DNA from: Melampsora larici-populina 98AG31
Taxonomy: Eukaryota > Basidiomycota > Pucciniomycetes > Pucciniales > Melampsoraceae
DNA: 64,000 nt
Direction of reading: 5' to 3'
Assembly: GCF_000204055.1 (NCBI RefSeq)
Contig: NW_006768780.1
Location: 346,286 to 410,285, forward strand
Below are positions 13,042 to 24,432 of this stretch, piece by piece. The position numbers and the translations under genes were made by a program. How positions within the stretch are numbered: position 1 is the stretch's first letter; every line of letters begins with the position of its first letter. The notes beneath the pieces are model-generated. The model made no database searches and was not told where the DNA came from. It was given only the letters and a program-made list of their open reading frames with translations.

Positions 13042-13839
13042 ATGCGTCTCCGTTCAATCAACATGGTATTCAGTTCACTCCTTTCGCTATCAATCGCAAG
13101 CTTCACATCCGCTGAAGCCCAAGGACAGCGCCGGCAACTATCGTGAGTCATGGTATTGTGAGTTGACAATAATCAGTGAATCATTCTGTTGAGCTGATTC
13201 GCTGGTGATAGATCTCTTTCAGGCGCCGCTTCAATATTTCCCTTTGTACGTCCTATATGTCACCGGAGAGACCTTCAGAGAAGGCCAATTCTTCGAAATG
13301 ACTGTTTTCGGTAAGTCGATTTTACCTCGTTAAAGCATTTCCCGACAGATAGCTCTTGTGTATCAGGATCAGATAGACTAGTACCGCTTTCTCTGCAATC
13401 CAAGAACCGGGTAGCTCAGATATCGTAGTCGCTTTTCACTTGAAATCAAAAGTCTGGACTGCAGTTCTTCGAAACATCACCAGGAAATCAAGATATTGAT
13501 CAGATTATCTTATTTTTCGATTTACCTCTGTTGGACCCTACGCGCGATAAAGTGCGTTGGAAACATTGCCATTTGATCGAGTGGGGGTTCTTAGTGGCCA
13601 GCAATCCTTCAAGGCTACGTCGGAATCATGCTCCGTGGGTGCATTTTTCTCTACTTGTCTTCGCATGCTTATCCATATATCTAACTTCAATTTCGAATTT
13701 CGTTCTATCTTTGTTACCTTTGTTTAGATCGAAATATCGGTGGCTAACAAAAAGATGCAAAAGATCTGCTCTATCAAAGTGTGAGAGCGCCGGATGTCTT
13801 TCCGTAGTACATTTGAGTATTGAATATTTTTTGCGCTAA
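13042..13839 (+). CDS. Probable secreted protein, unknown family, exons partly resolved
   Basis: The first exon (13042 to about 13140) encodes a clear signal peptide, MRLRSINMVFSSLLSLSIAS, followed by FTSAEAQGQRRQLS and a GTGAGT donor. Later open segments look coding in frames compatible with short introns: YVLYVTGETFREGQFFEMTVFG (13220-13311), AIQEPGSSDIVVAFHLKSKVWTAVLRN (about 13385-13480) and DIDQIILFFDLPLLDPTRDKVRWKHCHLIEWGFL (about 13490-13600). The junction phases could not all be reconciled by hand, so the end is approximate. No known domain was recognised; it could be a small secreted, effector-like protein or a decayed gene. Confidence 0.4.
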
Positions 13840-14506
13840 TCTCTCGATTAATCTCACAGGCCAGCGATCGCTACTGTGGGGCCAACAAGTCAAATAATGA
13901 GTTCATGTCCTGATTCAGTTGAGTTGCATCATCCAGAAATTATTGTGATTGGTGATAAGAGGGCAAAACTAACAGCGTGTTCTCCACCATGATATTACCA
14001 ACAGGGAGGTACCTTATTAATCAAATCCTTGACTGCAGGGGGTGAAGACATTGCCATTTCTATATGTTCTTCTCAAAAGTTATAAAGTTTTGCACTTTTT
14101 GCACTTTCTGCACTTGAATTTCTTGTTTTGACAACGGAATTTTAGACACGGACCCTGTTTCTTGTAATGCCATTTCAGTAGAGTGGCGGTATTAGTTTCT
14201 TTTTTCGTTTATCCTTCTTTGCATGATCTTTATTTCCAACAACTTTGTAACTACTGTCATTACTCTTCAAGTTGCAAAATGCAAATAAAACTCAATTAGG
14301 CTTTGCATTTTGAGAAATTTGATTACAGAAGCATTGTGGCATGTGTACTGAACGTTTATCAAAGTATTCATGAATACATGAGTAAGTGGTAAAGAGGGAG
14401 CTGAGTAGTAAAAGATCTACCATCTTACTCATCATCATTTTCATCTCTCAACCACTGACAGTAAACATTCAAGATAATGTGATGCTTACACCGAAGCTTC
14501 CCAGAC

Positions 14507-15112
14507 ATGCGCATTGCGGTGCAATGGTGCCCCAAACACAAAGGTGTACCAGGAAATGAATAAGCTGATAAGATTGCCAATTCATTGGCAAAAAGAATTT
14601 TACCAAGTACCTTTACTAACACACCCAATACCACATCCTTCCTCTCCACTATCAAAGAAGGGAGAACAAAACAAACCAAAACCTTCGTTGAAAAGCAACT
14701 GAAATGCTTACAACATACACGCCAGCCTAAAAAGCACCTTGAGGGACTCTCTCAACTACTCAAGCACAAAGTTGCCACAATCACACAATTAAGATCAGGA
14801 CACGCACTGCTTAATGCATACTTAAAATTGCTTCAAACAGACAATTGACCCAGTATGTGAGTGCCAAGAAGGCATTGAAACCATTGATAACTTCCTTCTT
14901 ATTTGCCAGACATATGAACAACACCAAGACACACTACAACATGGACTATACAAATATTCCACCAAGATGGATGAACACATCCTCTCCAATCCCAGATGCT
15001 TCAAGCTTGTAGCAGCCTACTGCAACTCCACTTGGAGATTTTCTAACCAACAGATCTGGGTACAAACCACCAACCAATCACTACTGCCAAACCGGAACCA
15101 ACCAATAGAATA
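14507..15112 (+). pseudogene. Non-LTR retrotransposon 3' end (RNase H region), broken
   Basis: The translation resembles the RNase H and C-terminal part of fungal LINE polyproteins: VQWCPKHKGVPGNE then ADKIANSLAK, then LSQLLKHKVATITQLRSGHALLNAYL, then a Cys-containing CECQEGIETIDNFLLICQ block. A TAA at 14561-14563 interrupts the GNE-AD motif, and a frameshift near 14845 separates the LRSGH block from the CECQEG block. The 5' part of the element is absent. A homologous relic lies at 57655-58120. This copy is inactive. Confidence 0.8.
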
Positions 15113-16550
15113 GTATTTATTTCCTCCATACTTCATTGCCCCTTTTCCACATTATTCTTTTAAAACATGTTGACTAGATGAAAAAGCCAACAGCAACCCT
15201 TTCCCCTGACACTGCCAGAGGGGTTTTACCGGTGCTGGACATATCACAAGTGTTTGATAGCCTAATGGCTACAAAAACACTTAAAACAATGAAATAAATA
15301 AAAGAAAAAAAACCGGCAGCAGACCAGCTGTGTTGCCAAGCACATGAGTTATGGCACTTTTGGTTAAAATTGCAGCCTATGATACCCTTTTGAGGCCCGT
15401 AACTTTGCCCTGGGGCAATTGAGATTGTTTGGAAATTTGAGGTTTTTTGAAATAATTTCAATCTGGGGTCCTTTTGCCAAAAATATGTTTGGTAGGAAAC
15501 CCAAACCATCATCAAACCATCCTCACCTCAACTTTCCTTCACATTTATCACACTTTCCTCTGTTCCACCAAAATCTGCACCTGTGGTGTCTGATATGGAC
15601 TGAGATTCCAGTGTTGAGTTACAATTACCCAGGCCATAATTGGATGAAGAGGACTTGGAATCAGTCCACTTGGCTTTTTCTGTTTTCAATTCACTTGATT
15701 CTTCTGTCTCTGTCTGAGCTCCAGGCCTTTTTGTAATTTTTGAACTGTAATGAAAATTTCTTGAGAAGAAGGAAGTATCGATCAACATGGAATGGTCAGC
15801 AAAAAAACAAACAGTGATTCAATTTGGTAAATGGTGAAGGGAAAAAATGAACAGAGTATCACTGCAAACATTATTCAACTTCCCAAAGTGGGCAGGAAAA
15901 AATGAACAGGAGTATGATTTGTCATTAAATGATCTATCAACACACACCTGAGCCATAAAACCCACACTACATGTGTGTAGCAGGCTCAGTGGATAAGTGG
16001 TTATCATGTACATACAAGTCTGCTCTCTGCTCATCAGGATAAGTTATTCATATGTAATACATGCTGTAACTTTTTCCAGATTGACAAAAGCATTCAAAAG
16101 ATTGACTACATACCACCCCCTTTGGTAACAAAAGTTGTATAGAGTTACATATACAACTTCTGTATCACAGTGAGAAAATTTTCTCACCATGTGTGTATGT
16201 ATTAAAGTTCTTTTGAGATGGCATTTGGTAAAATGAATCTATGAGTTGTTCAACTTTTATCAATGAGTGAATCGAGTACACATAACTCGATTCACTCTTT
16301 TCCCCTTTGTCTCTCTCATATTTGATCCCATCAACATTGTCTTAATGATCATTAAGAATTCAATTTAAATTATTTTTTGGAAACCATTCAATTCTTTGAT
16401 TTCAATTATAAACAATTCAATTCAAAATCATTTTAATCATTGATTCAATCCATTCATATTGATTATAAATAAATCAATTTAATTTCGGATCTTTGAATAC
16501 ACCATTCAATTTCTTCAGATTGATTATAATTGAATCAGTTTAAAATCAAA
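15113..16550. other. Intergenic, repeat arm and AT-rich leader
   Basis: It contains one arm of the fold-back family (about 16003-16090). It also contains a hairpin at 16269-16299 (GTGAATCGAGT paired with ACTCGATTCAC) that could mark the left part of the Harbinger element, and a very AT-rich segment of ATTCAATT-type words upstream of the transposase start. No gene was recognised. Confidence 0.45.
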
Positions 16551-17914
16551 ATGAGTAATACGCTTAATGCTCAAGCTGTTCAGCGTTGGCAACGTCGACA
16601 TTGTCATATCATATACTTCCATCACTTGATGTTGATCGGTTCTGCTAGAGTCTATTATAACACATTCTTGAAGCCATCCATAGTCAAAAGTCCACATATC
16701 AGATCAGTCCTTTCCGGCCAGATGTGGGTTGATGAATTACTATGCGGACATGATGGGGTCTTCCAGGAGAACATGGAAATGAAGAAGTCGGTATTTCTGG
16801 AGCTAAGAGGAAGGCTTGAGTCTTCTGGGTCACTCGCTGATACCAGATATGTTACTAGTACAGAGCAACTAGCTCTTTTGCTCTATTTTCATATCACTGG
16901 ACTTTCTAATACAAAGCTCAACCAGTGCTTTCAAAGGTCTGCTGATACATTCTCAAAGTAAATCAATTGTGTCTTTATAATTATTTTTTATAGACTGATA
17001 ATTATGTCTTTATAGGATCATCAACAAATTAACCAATGATATCACCACAAATACACCATTGGTTCATTCTTATGTTTCTCTCCCTCGACAAGATACTCCA
17101 CTGTCAACAAATATCTGTGATAACCCTGACTGGTATCCTTACTTCAAGAACTGTGTCGGTGCTGTTGATGGAACTCATTTACCTGTTCATGTATCACCAC
17201 AAGATGCCAAGCCTTACTTCAACAGAAAAGGAAACATCTCTCAAAATGTACTTGCAGCCTGTGACTTCAGCCTCTGTTTCACTTGCATTCTAGCTGGCTG
17301 GGAAGGGAGTGTTGCGGATATTAAGCTTTGGGATGATGCACGCGAAGGCAACTTTACTATTCCTACTGGTAAATACGTACTGGGCAATGCTGGTTTTGCA
17401 CTAAGTCTTACGTGTCAAACTCCTTTTAGAGGAGTGTGATATCATCTCCGAGAATTTTTGGGAGATAACTCTGAGTACGACAAGCTTCTCTCATCAATTT
17501 TTCTCTTCTGATTTATCCTAAACTAACACTTTCCAGCATTATAGACCTCAAACCTATCAAGAACTTTACAACAAAAGACACACACCTATGAGGAACTTTA
17601 TTGAAAGAATATTCGGAGTAACAAAGAAGAAATTCAAAGTCATGGAGCATGGCTCACATTATCCAATACATATCCAAGTCAGATTGGTATTGCTGATGGC
17701 ATTTATATATAACTTTATTAGAAAAGAAGATGGTGAAGATGAACAGTTTAGGGGTGAATTTGACAACAATTATCAACCTCAAGTAAATCAAGAGGAGCTA
17801 CATGCTGCTGGTAATACACCTGAAGAATCAACTGAAACTGGAAAATTGCAAACAAAGATTGCCAAAGCAATGTGGAGGAAGTATTGCCAACAAAGACGTG
17901 CCCGTGGAATGTAA
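16551..17914 (+). pseudogene. PIF/Harbinger-type DDE transposase, interrupted by TGA
   Basis: Exon 1 (16551-16957, ATG at 16551) and exon 2 from 17014 join in frame across a 56-nt intron. The catalytic Asp lies in CVGAVDGTHLPVHVSP, a second Asp in GSVADIKLWDDA, and the Glu in NFIERIFGVTKKKFKV, in the order expected of the DDE_Tnp_4 family. The conserved FRGVRYHL motif reads FRGV-stop-YHL because of a TGA at 17437-17439. One C-to-T change in a CGA Arg codon explains it. After it HLREFLGDNSEYDKLL continues in the same frame, then a splice near 17537 leads to HYRPQTYQELYN and the C terminus ending at 17914. A convergent Myb/SANT gene at 18346-19584 completes the two-gene layout of such transposons. 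Confidence 0.85.
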
Positions 17915-18345
17915 TTTACTTACGTATATATTCTAATCAGAGTCTTGTATCCCAAGTGTACAAATATATGTCAAGTTTGATCCCATTTATTAAACATGTA
18001 TCACATTTTAAAAATCATTTATTACCTACTTATCACCATCTTAATCTCACTTATTATTTTTGTATCTCATTTTTACTATCAGTCTTATGAATTAGCTTTC
18101 TGGTCTTGATAAGATTTTTCTAATATATTGCAAGAGAGCGTGTTTGATTAAAACACACAAGATTTCAAACTTTGGATTCCTGCAGCATTTGAAAGGAGAA
18201 GAAGCTTTCACATCTTTAGATAATACAAACAGTTGACTTGACTTTTACTAAATAAACAAACATGTGTATGACAGCACCAGAAATTTATTGAAAACATTCA
18301 TTTTTGATTATAACAGAAGAACAACTTGTTTGAAAATAAATATAT

Positions 18346-19584
18346 TTAGTTACCTGCCAACTTTCCTCTGGTCCAACCCAACTGTAATTCTTTGGCTTCA
18401 AGACCTGCAAACATTTTAGCGTAATCCACATCTTTCTTTAATAAATCCATTGCTTTGTAAAGTTCATCTTGACTTAAACCAAGCTTTTGTAATCCTTGAG
18501 TAGCAGAGGTGAGGAAATTGTATGGCTGAGCTGAACTGCTAGAAGCCAAAGTGCTGGTATCATTTGACATGGATGTGATGAGCTTATCTGAAATTAAACC
18601 AATTCCATCTATGAAATCCTCCCCAGCCTGAGCAGCACTCTTGCGTGCTCACTTTTGAAAAGGTTTCCAAGACTTTGGATTTGAAGTGTCTTCTTCTGGT
18701 TCAGGTGATCGATTACAAAGGACTTTAACCTTATCCTTCTTAAATGATTTGTTCCTAGGTGGAGGTTCATCTTGAGCCGTGCTTGTAGGGGCTGGAGATT
18801 CCAAATCGGACTCAATGCAACACTGAATTTGTCTTTCATCCAAGCTACCATCATCAGAGTCGTCTCCACTCATTGATTTGCCAGACGAGGTATCCTCCCT
18901 CTTCTCTTTTTCAGCCTTTACATCTTTGTGATTGGCAGGAGGGATCTGATCCACAAGAGCAAAGGAATTGATCTTCCAGGTACCCTTGGCCATTCCAGGG
19001 TCAACAACAGCAGCAACCGCATCGAAGAGAGGGAAAGGGTTCCTTCTGAACTATCCCAACCTCTTATTAGCTCCTGTCTGGAATCAAAAAGACCAATCAT
19101 CAGCAACTGTTGAAGTTAAGTGTTGTAGCGAGGTACTTACTTTGGATTGAGCCATCTCATTCCATATCTCGGGTCTTAGTTCAACCATCTTCTTCCCTTT
19201 GTTCCACCCTGCACCACTTTTTTTCAACAATATTAACGCATCTCGGTACCTTTTAGAAAGCTAAAATTCAAGTGAAGATGAGATTGGTTAGCATTTGAAT
19301 GGACCAATGAGGCCATAAGAGGAAATACTTACTACATTATAATGGGTAAGACACATTTCACCAGTCTTGAGTTTACTGTTGCCTTCAGTACCCTTCAATT
19401 CCAAAGTGATCAATGACCAAGTGGGCTTAGTGAAGCCTTTATTGGATTTGTTGTTTTGTTGAATCTTGGTAAGTGACTCAATCATCTTCTTTTCTTGATC
19501 AGCGGTCCATTCACACTTTTCTGATGCTCTGGAGACGGTCGGACTTTCTTGAACTGATTGAGTTCCATTGTTAGAGCTCGCCAT
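18346..19584 (-). pseudogene. Myb/SANT-like DNA-binding protein of a Harbinger transposon, with TGA
   Basis: Start at 19584 (MASSNNGTQS). Exon 1 ends near 19334 with THYNV, exon 2 encodes LSKRYRDALILLKK, GAGWNKGKKMVELRPEIW and NEMAQSK, and exon 3 begins FRRNPFPLFDAVAAVVDPGM. The first 110 residues match the Myb/SANT-like domain (WTADQEKKMIESL, FTKPTWSLITLEL), the DNA-binding partner of PIF/Harbinger transposases. An acidic, Lys-rich linker follows. A TGA at 18649-18651 stops the frame after WKPFQK, yet the same frame continues as ARKSAAQAGEDFIDGIGL to a natural end at 18346. Either this is a nonsense mutation or a GTGAGC donor at the same spot begins an intron; no phase-compatible acceptor was found. 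Confidence 0.75.
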
Positions 19585-20190
19585 CTTGAGGTTGATAGTA
19601 TTGAATTTAAGATGATAGGTTTTTGATTCTAAAGGTTAAAAGTCAAAAGATTAAGATTGATTATGAGTTGATTATGATTTGATGTTGATATAAGATTTGA
19701 TTTTAAAATAAAATAATAATTTTTCAGTTTGAAAGAATCCAAATTCAATGAATAAGAACAGGTTCAAATGAGTCAATTATTGATTTGATTGATGAATGAA
19801 ATATAGTTGAAGAATTTGTCTCAATCAAATAAAATGAGTCGATTGATGTGAGTTGAGTTGGATCAAGTTAATCAAAGTGAGTCAAGTGGGGATAGATGTT
19901 AGAAAGATTGAGTGAAAGATCAAAAAGAGTGGTGAGGCAGTGAGTATTGGGTGTTAAGCAAAAGAGACAAGAGTTAAGAGAAGGATAGAAAAAAATCAAA
20001 AATATTGCTAAGTCAAAAGACTCACCTTGATGGGTTTAGAACCAAGTGCAATAGAAGTAAGTTGCACACTGATGAAAGTTGCATGTGTCAAAAACAAAAA
20101 CGACTTTTTTTTGTTTTGAAGAATATGCACAATTTGTGCATATATATGCAAAAATCTGTGTGCGCCTTTTGTTGCACTTGGGTTTACCAA
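19585..20190. other. Flank between Harbinger element and LTR-like repeat
   Basis: AT-rich sequence with TTGATT/GATTGA words and no coding evidence. It probably contains the unrecognised right terminus of the Harbinger element. Confidence 0.4.
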
Positions 20191-21831
20191 TGTAGTATTT
20201 AAAGCTCAACAAGAGCTTTACAACACCTAAGAAGGGATAATCTATTACGTGTAATATAGTAGAAGTTGCCTAAAGACTGCCTTCTTCAAAGAAACCAGCA
20301 CAAGGGCACTTGCTGACCACTTTGTGATAACAGAGAAAAAGATAAAGGCACCAGAGAAATAAAGCAATACTGTTGTGTAGTATTATTCCCAGTTTTTAAG
20401 CACAAAAAAAGTCCACACACTATGTTATTACTAGCAATACTGTTGTTAAGTATTATTCCCAAATTGACTTATAGTCTTTAACACACGTAAATAAATTTCT
20501 CCTTGCTTTGAAGGGGCAGATTTAAGTGATCTTAGTACAAATATAGTAAATAAATGATGATTTATAACATTACAACAAAGGTATAAGATGCAGAAAGGGG
20601 CACAAAAATCCCAAAATCATCAAAGAGTACTTATATCCACATGTAACAACCTCTACAATAGTCAACAGCTTCAAAAACCAGTCAAATCCGCCTAAAGAAC
20701 CCTAAAAACCATGTAATGACGCACTGTAATGATCTTGTTACTAATGTAAGATGTAATTTTCACAGCCAAAAGTGACCAGTGACGCAATGATTTAATGTTC
20801 AGCACTTCTTAAGATGAATACAGGTGATTTTTTCCTTGTAAACTAGCTGCAAACCAATTTTTGAGATTACAAATTTTTTCAGATGTGGTCCAATTTTAAT
20901 CTACTATAGTGCATCTTGTAGCCCTTGTGATACTGATCAGTTATGACACCCATATGACCTATTTCTGATGAGTGATGAGTAAGATATTGAGTTGTGAAGT
21001 TAAGGTTTTTGGTGTTACATGTTGACTTGTGACTGTAAATTTGAGATTCACACCAATTTCTTACTTCCCTTATAACTTTTTTACTTACACCTCCGTTACT
21101 AATGATTTAAACTCCGTTACTAATGATTTAAAGTTCGTACATTATGTAATACACTCTTCTGTGTTTCATGAGCTATCTTTCAACCTAATCTGACGTCATT
21201 TGACATATGTAATTAGCTGAAAACCTTCATTTTTGACAAAATTCACCCAGTTTCTTTGCTTTTCACAGCTGCTACTCTCTTTTTCTTGCTCATGTAATAT
21301 GAAATCATCTTCCACAACCTTAAAAATCCCGAAAAATCCTCTTGGCAACCTTAATTTCCATCACTACCACCATTACATATGTAAACCACATGTATAACCC
21401 TTGTCTACCATCATCAAAAAAGTACCTTTCTGCTAATAACTTCTGGTTTCTTTATCAACCTTCAAGATTAAAATTGTTACTGTATAATAAAGTGTTGTTC
21501 TTTCATAATATAACCTTAATAAACCCATAACTTAATTATTAATACCCTAAAAACCATTTGCCAACTTTTACACCTATATTTTCGAATTTTGCTTATCTTT
21601 TCTTTTCCTGTCTTTTTGCAATAATTTCGTAAGTAAACTATAATGATCTTAAGAATATATTTGAAATTAGATGACATAATATTGAACTAATAAGCATACA
21701 TAAGCCTCTAAGAGCTTCAATTGATCTGAAAACCTGCATTTCAAATCTCCTGCTATACTGAAGTTTCCTAATAACTTAATAAAGTAATGATGATTAATTT
21801 TCTTGATTGATTTCATAAATAGATCACCACA
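20191..21831 (+). repeat. LTR-like non-coding repeat, copy A
   Basis: It starts TGTAG and ends CCACA, compatible with TG...CA termini. It aligns along its whole length with 54887-56648 in the same orientation. Shared blocks include GGGATAATCTA, TAGAAGTTGCCTAA, AAGGTATAAGATG, ATGAATACAGGTGATTTTTTCC, TAGCCCTTGTGATACTGATCA and CTCCGTTACTAAT. A short stem near the left end reads AAGCTC-AACAA-GAGCTT here, with the loop inverted in copy B. No coding frame and no target-site duplication were found, so solo LTRs of a large element are the best guess. Confidence 0.7.
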
Positions 21832-22790
21832 CTGAATGACAAAATAGGATCACATGTGCAACCAAATATCACTGCACATTTTTGGTGGTGCACATTCAGT
21901 CACACATGTAACTTTTGCATTACCGAAGGGGGTGTACACTGACTCAATGTTGTGGTGTAATCTCATCAACTCAACTGCATGTAACACCCTTTCCTAAGAA
22001 ATAGCTTCAGCAATATTACCTGAGCAGCTACAGAGTTAGATTTATAGTGCATGGAGGGAAGACCTTGGCAATTTAGGATCAAGTGATTACAGGTAAATAC
22101 TTGATAATTTGCCCTTTGGGCCCCACCAGCTCAAATTTCAGATTGTTCATTCTGGTTGGATTCTAGTTTTCTCATTGAAATTGTTTGCTGCTCATTCAAC
22201 TTGAGCTTGGTTTACTGTCCCAAGTCACCAAGCTCCTGGGGAACAATTTGTTCTTTTGCTCAAGTTCCTATGACAAAAACTTGCGGAGAGAAAATACATT
22301 TGCCAAAGAAGATTGATTCTTCAGAAAAAAAAACAAGAAATCATTATTTTTCTCCAAAGAGATATGCAGGGATTGCTCTGGATGAGGGCATTCCAAAAGC
22401 TGAAAAAAAATGAAAAAGGTGATGTCTTGATATAGATATACTCTTTTGAAAAAAACAACCAAAAAGATATGCATGGGATGCGCTCGACAACAGCATTCCA
22501 GAACTCCAATTGGCTGGTTCATGATACAATAAGTTTTGAGGTGTAGCAATTGTTTTGGGCCTCCTTTTGAATTTGCAACAATTTGCCTCCACGCACTATA
22601 GTGAATTTTTGGGACAAGTTTTTCAAAGTCAAAAACGTTACATGTGGTATAACATGTGATTTATTTCTTCTGATGGGCAAAAAACTGAGCAGACCTGTAT
22701 GTACATGAAAGACAACTTAGTACTTAGACACTGGTGGCCAAAGGCGCGACATCATCTGTGAGGTCCATCGGGACAGACAATGTGGTGTAT
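21832..22790. other. Repeat-derived DNA, no gene
   Basis: It contains two imperfect copies (about 22355-22400 and 22462-22505) of a segment with AAAGATATGCA and GCATTCCA. An arm of the fold-back family lies at about 22612-22708. No coding evidence. Confidence 0.4.
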
Positions 22791-22799
22791 GAGCAACGC

Positions 22800-22960
22800 T
22801 CGGATCTCACCGTAACGCGACAGATTACGGCGGTTCTGTCACTACGTTACGGTAGACCGTTTTCAATGCTACCGTACCGTACCGTTAAGGAGGGGTGACC
22901 GTAGTCGAAATCTCACTATGGTACGGTCAGACCGTACCGTACCGCACCTCAATTACCAAT
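22800..22960. repeat. TACGGT/ACCGTA cluster, possible hAT subterminal repeats
   Basis: About ten copies of ACCGTA or its complement TACGGT occur in both orientations within 160 bp, including two ACCGTACCGTACCG runs. The cluster is GC-richer than its surroundings and lies about 200-350 bp beyond the stop codon of the hAT transposase relic at 23150-24182. Short subterminal motifs repeated in both orientations are the usual transposase-binding layout of hAT elements, which suggests this is the 3' end of that element. Confidence 0.5.
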
Positions 22961-23149
22961 CTGAGACTCGGATTTTGGTCCATCACGGTGAAAATCGGTC
23001 AAAATCAAAAAAACTTGAAAAACTTAAAAAACTTGTAAAAATATACCTTGAATCAAGAAGTGACGAGACAGTCAAAACAAAAAGACATAACACAATGAAA
23101 GTAATAAAAAAAACATAGAGGAAAAACAACTAAAGAAATATGAATCAAA

Positions 23150-24182
23150 CTATTTCTTATTCTTATTCTTCTTCTTTTCTTGTTCCTCGTACTCCTTGAG
23201 ATACTTGACCCCATCCTCAAACTTATCTGTTGGCACAATCCCACCCTTGATCCATTCCCTGCATCCCACCTTCCGAGTGATGGTATTGGGAAGGATAGAG
23301 CCTTGCCCAGGTGCAGCAACGTCTGCAGCTGACGAAAATGACCGCTCCACACAGCATGTTGTTGCCGAGATTGAAAGGTAGTCCCGTGCCATTGACGCCA
23401 GCACCGGGAAGGACTTCTCGTGCTTCTACAAAAGTGTCATCAAAGAATTTCATTTTAAATTGATTTGCTGATCAAAGCATCAAACAAACTCACCCTCCAC
23501 CAGTCTAAAGGCTTCTCATCGGGCAAGATGCCAAACTTGCCCGATAAGTAGTCGGTCAGCTCATTATCGTGTTGAGATGAATTTGGAATGTTACTGGCCG
23601 AGGCAGCAAACATGTCGAATTCGTCTGTTGCAGTTGGTATCACCAAATGTTGAGGCGAAGGAGGGTTAACTACATTTAACTTCCAATCTGAAAGTCGTTC
23701 TTGAAACAATTCATTGATTGAATCCTTGGCTCCATCACTTGAATCCGCATAAAAGTCTTGAAGAAATTTCAATCGGCGTCAAGGATTGAGGATCGTGGCG
23801 ATGACAATGATCTCGGTGGCCAATGCCTCATCCTGGTATTTTTTCAGCCAAGATAACATCTCATTGATGGCTACAAGGATACTAGGATAGATAGTCTGAC
23901 TTTTCAGAAGTTCAAGCTTTTTCTTGATTCGTAGGTATTCGGCGAGTACCTCACATCCTGAGGAAAAGTCGCCCTGCATGCGAAAAGTTGCATCTTCGAA
24001 TACCTTTTTGTTTGAACAAAGTTAATTGTCTGGTCAGCAAGTAAAAGGATACTTTTCAAGAGATGACTCACCTCTAGGACCGGGTTTAAAGCCTCCACTG
24101 CCTCCCACTCCTCATCATTTATAGAAAGACCTCGGTAGTACTTGTTAGTTTTTCGATCTTGTGATGTCATCGAATTGAGGAT
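23150..24182 (-). pseudogene. hAT-family transposase, 5'-truncated, with internal TGA
   Basis: Three exons: 24072-24182, 23494-24003 and 23150-23425, all joined in phase 0. The C-terminal dimerisation region is clear: VLASMARDYLSISATTCCVERSFSSAADV, matching the hAT C-terminal motif (RDYL..PAT...ERxFS). The middle carries IINEM-like helices, TEIIVIATILNP and RLKFLQDFY. A TGA at 23779-23781 falls between ILNP and RRLKF, where the family usually has a basic residue; CGA to TGA would explain it. The BED finger and catalytic N-terminal half are absent upstream of 24182. It ends in a Lys-rich tail. The copy is inactive. Confidence 0.85.
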
Positions 24183-24380
24183 CTAAGCAAATGAAGCATG
24201 TCAGTGATAATTGTGAAAAATTTTCAAGCTTCACAATTCTGTACACCTCTCAACGCTCATACACCTCAGATTCAATTTTGTAAATCTAAAGAATTACAAC
24301 TTCCAAAAAGAAATAATAAGATTTCATTTTTCAAAAACCATCCCGCCCACCCTACAGAGGACAGGGTATTATGGTACTAA

Positions 24381-24432
24381 GGGATAACTACCCAGACCAG
24401 AACGGAGGGATAACTATCCAGACCAGAACTGT
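24381..24432. repeat. 26-bp tandem duplication
   Basis: The unit GGGATAACTACCCAGACCAG plus six bases occurs twice in direct tandem with two mismatches, just 5' of the hAT relic. It may be an insertion footprint or part of the element end. Confidence 0.7.

Larger units (their letters stand above)
16551..19584. mobile_element. PIF/Harbinger-like transposon core (two convergent genes)
   Basis: The transposase (+) and the Myb/SANT-like DNA-binding protein (-) face each other tail to tail with about 430 bp between them, the typical arrangement of this superfamily. Terminal inverted repeats and a TTA/TAA target duplication were sought within about 300 bp outside the genes but not convincingly found, so the element ends are open. 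Both genes carry an in-frame TGA. Confidence 0.7.

Noticed and set aside
16530..16550. Upstream start of the Harbinger transposase at 16530
   Set aside because: That codon is TTG; the first ATG in frame is at 16551.
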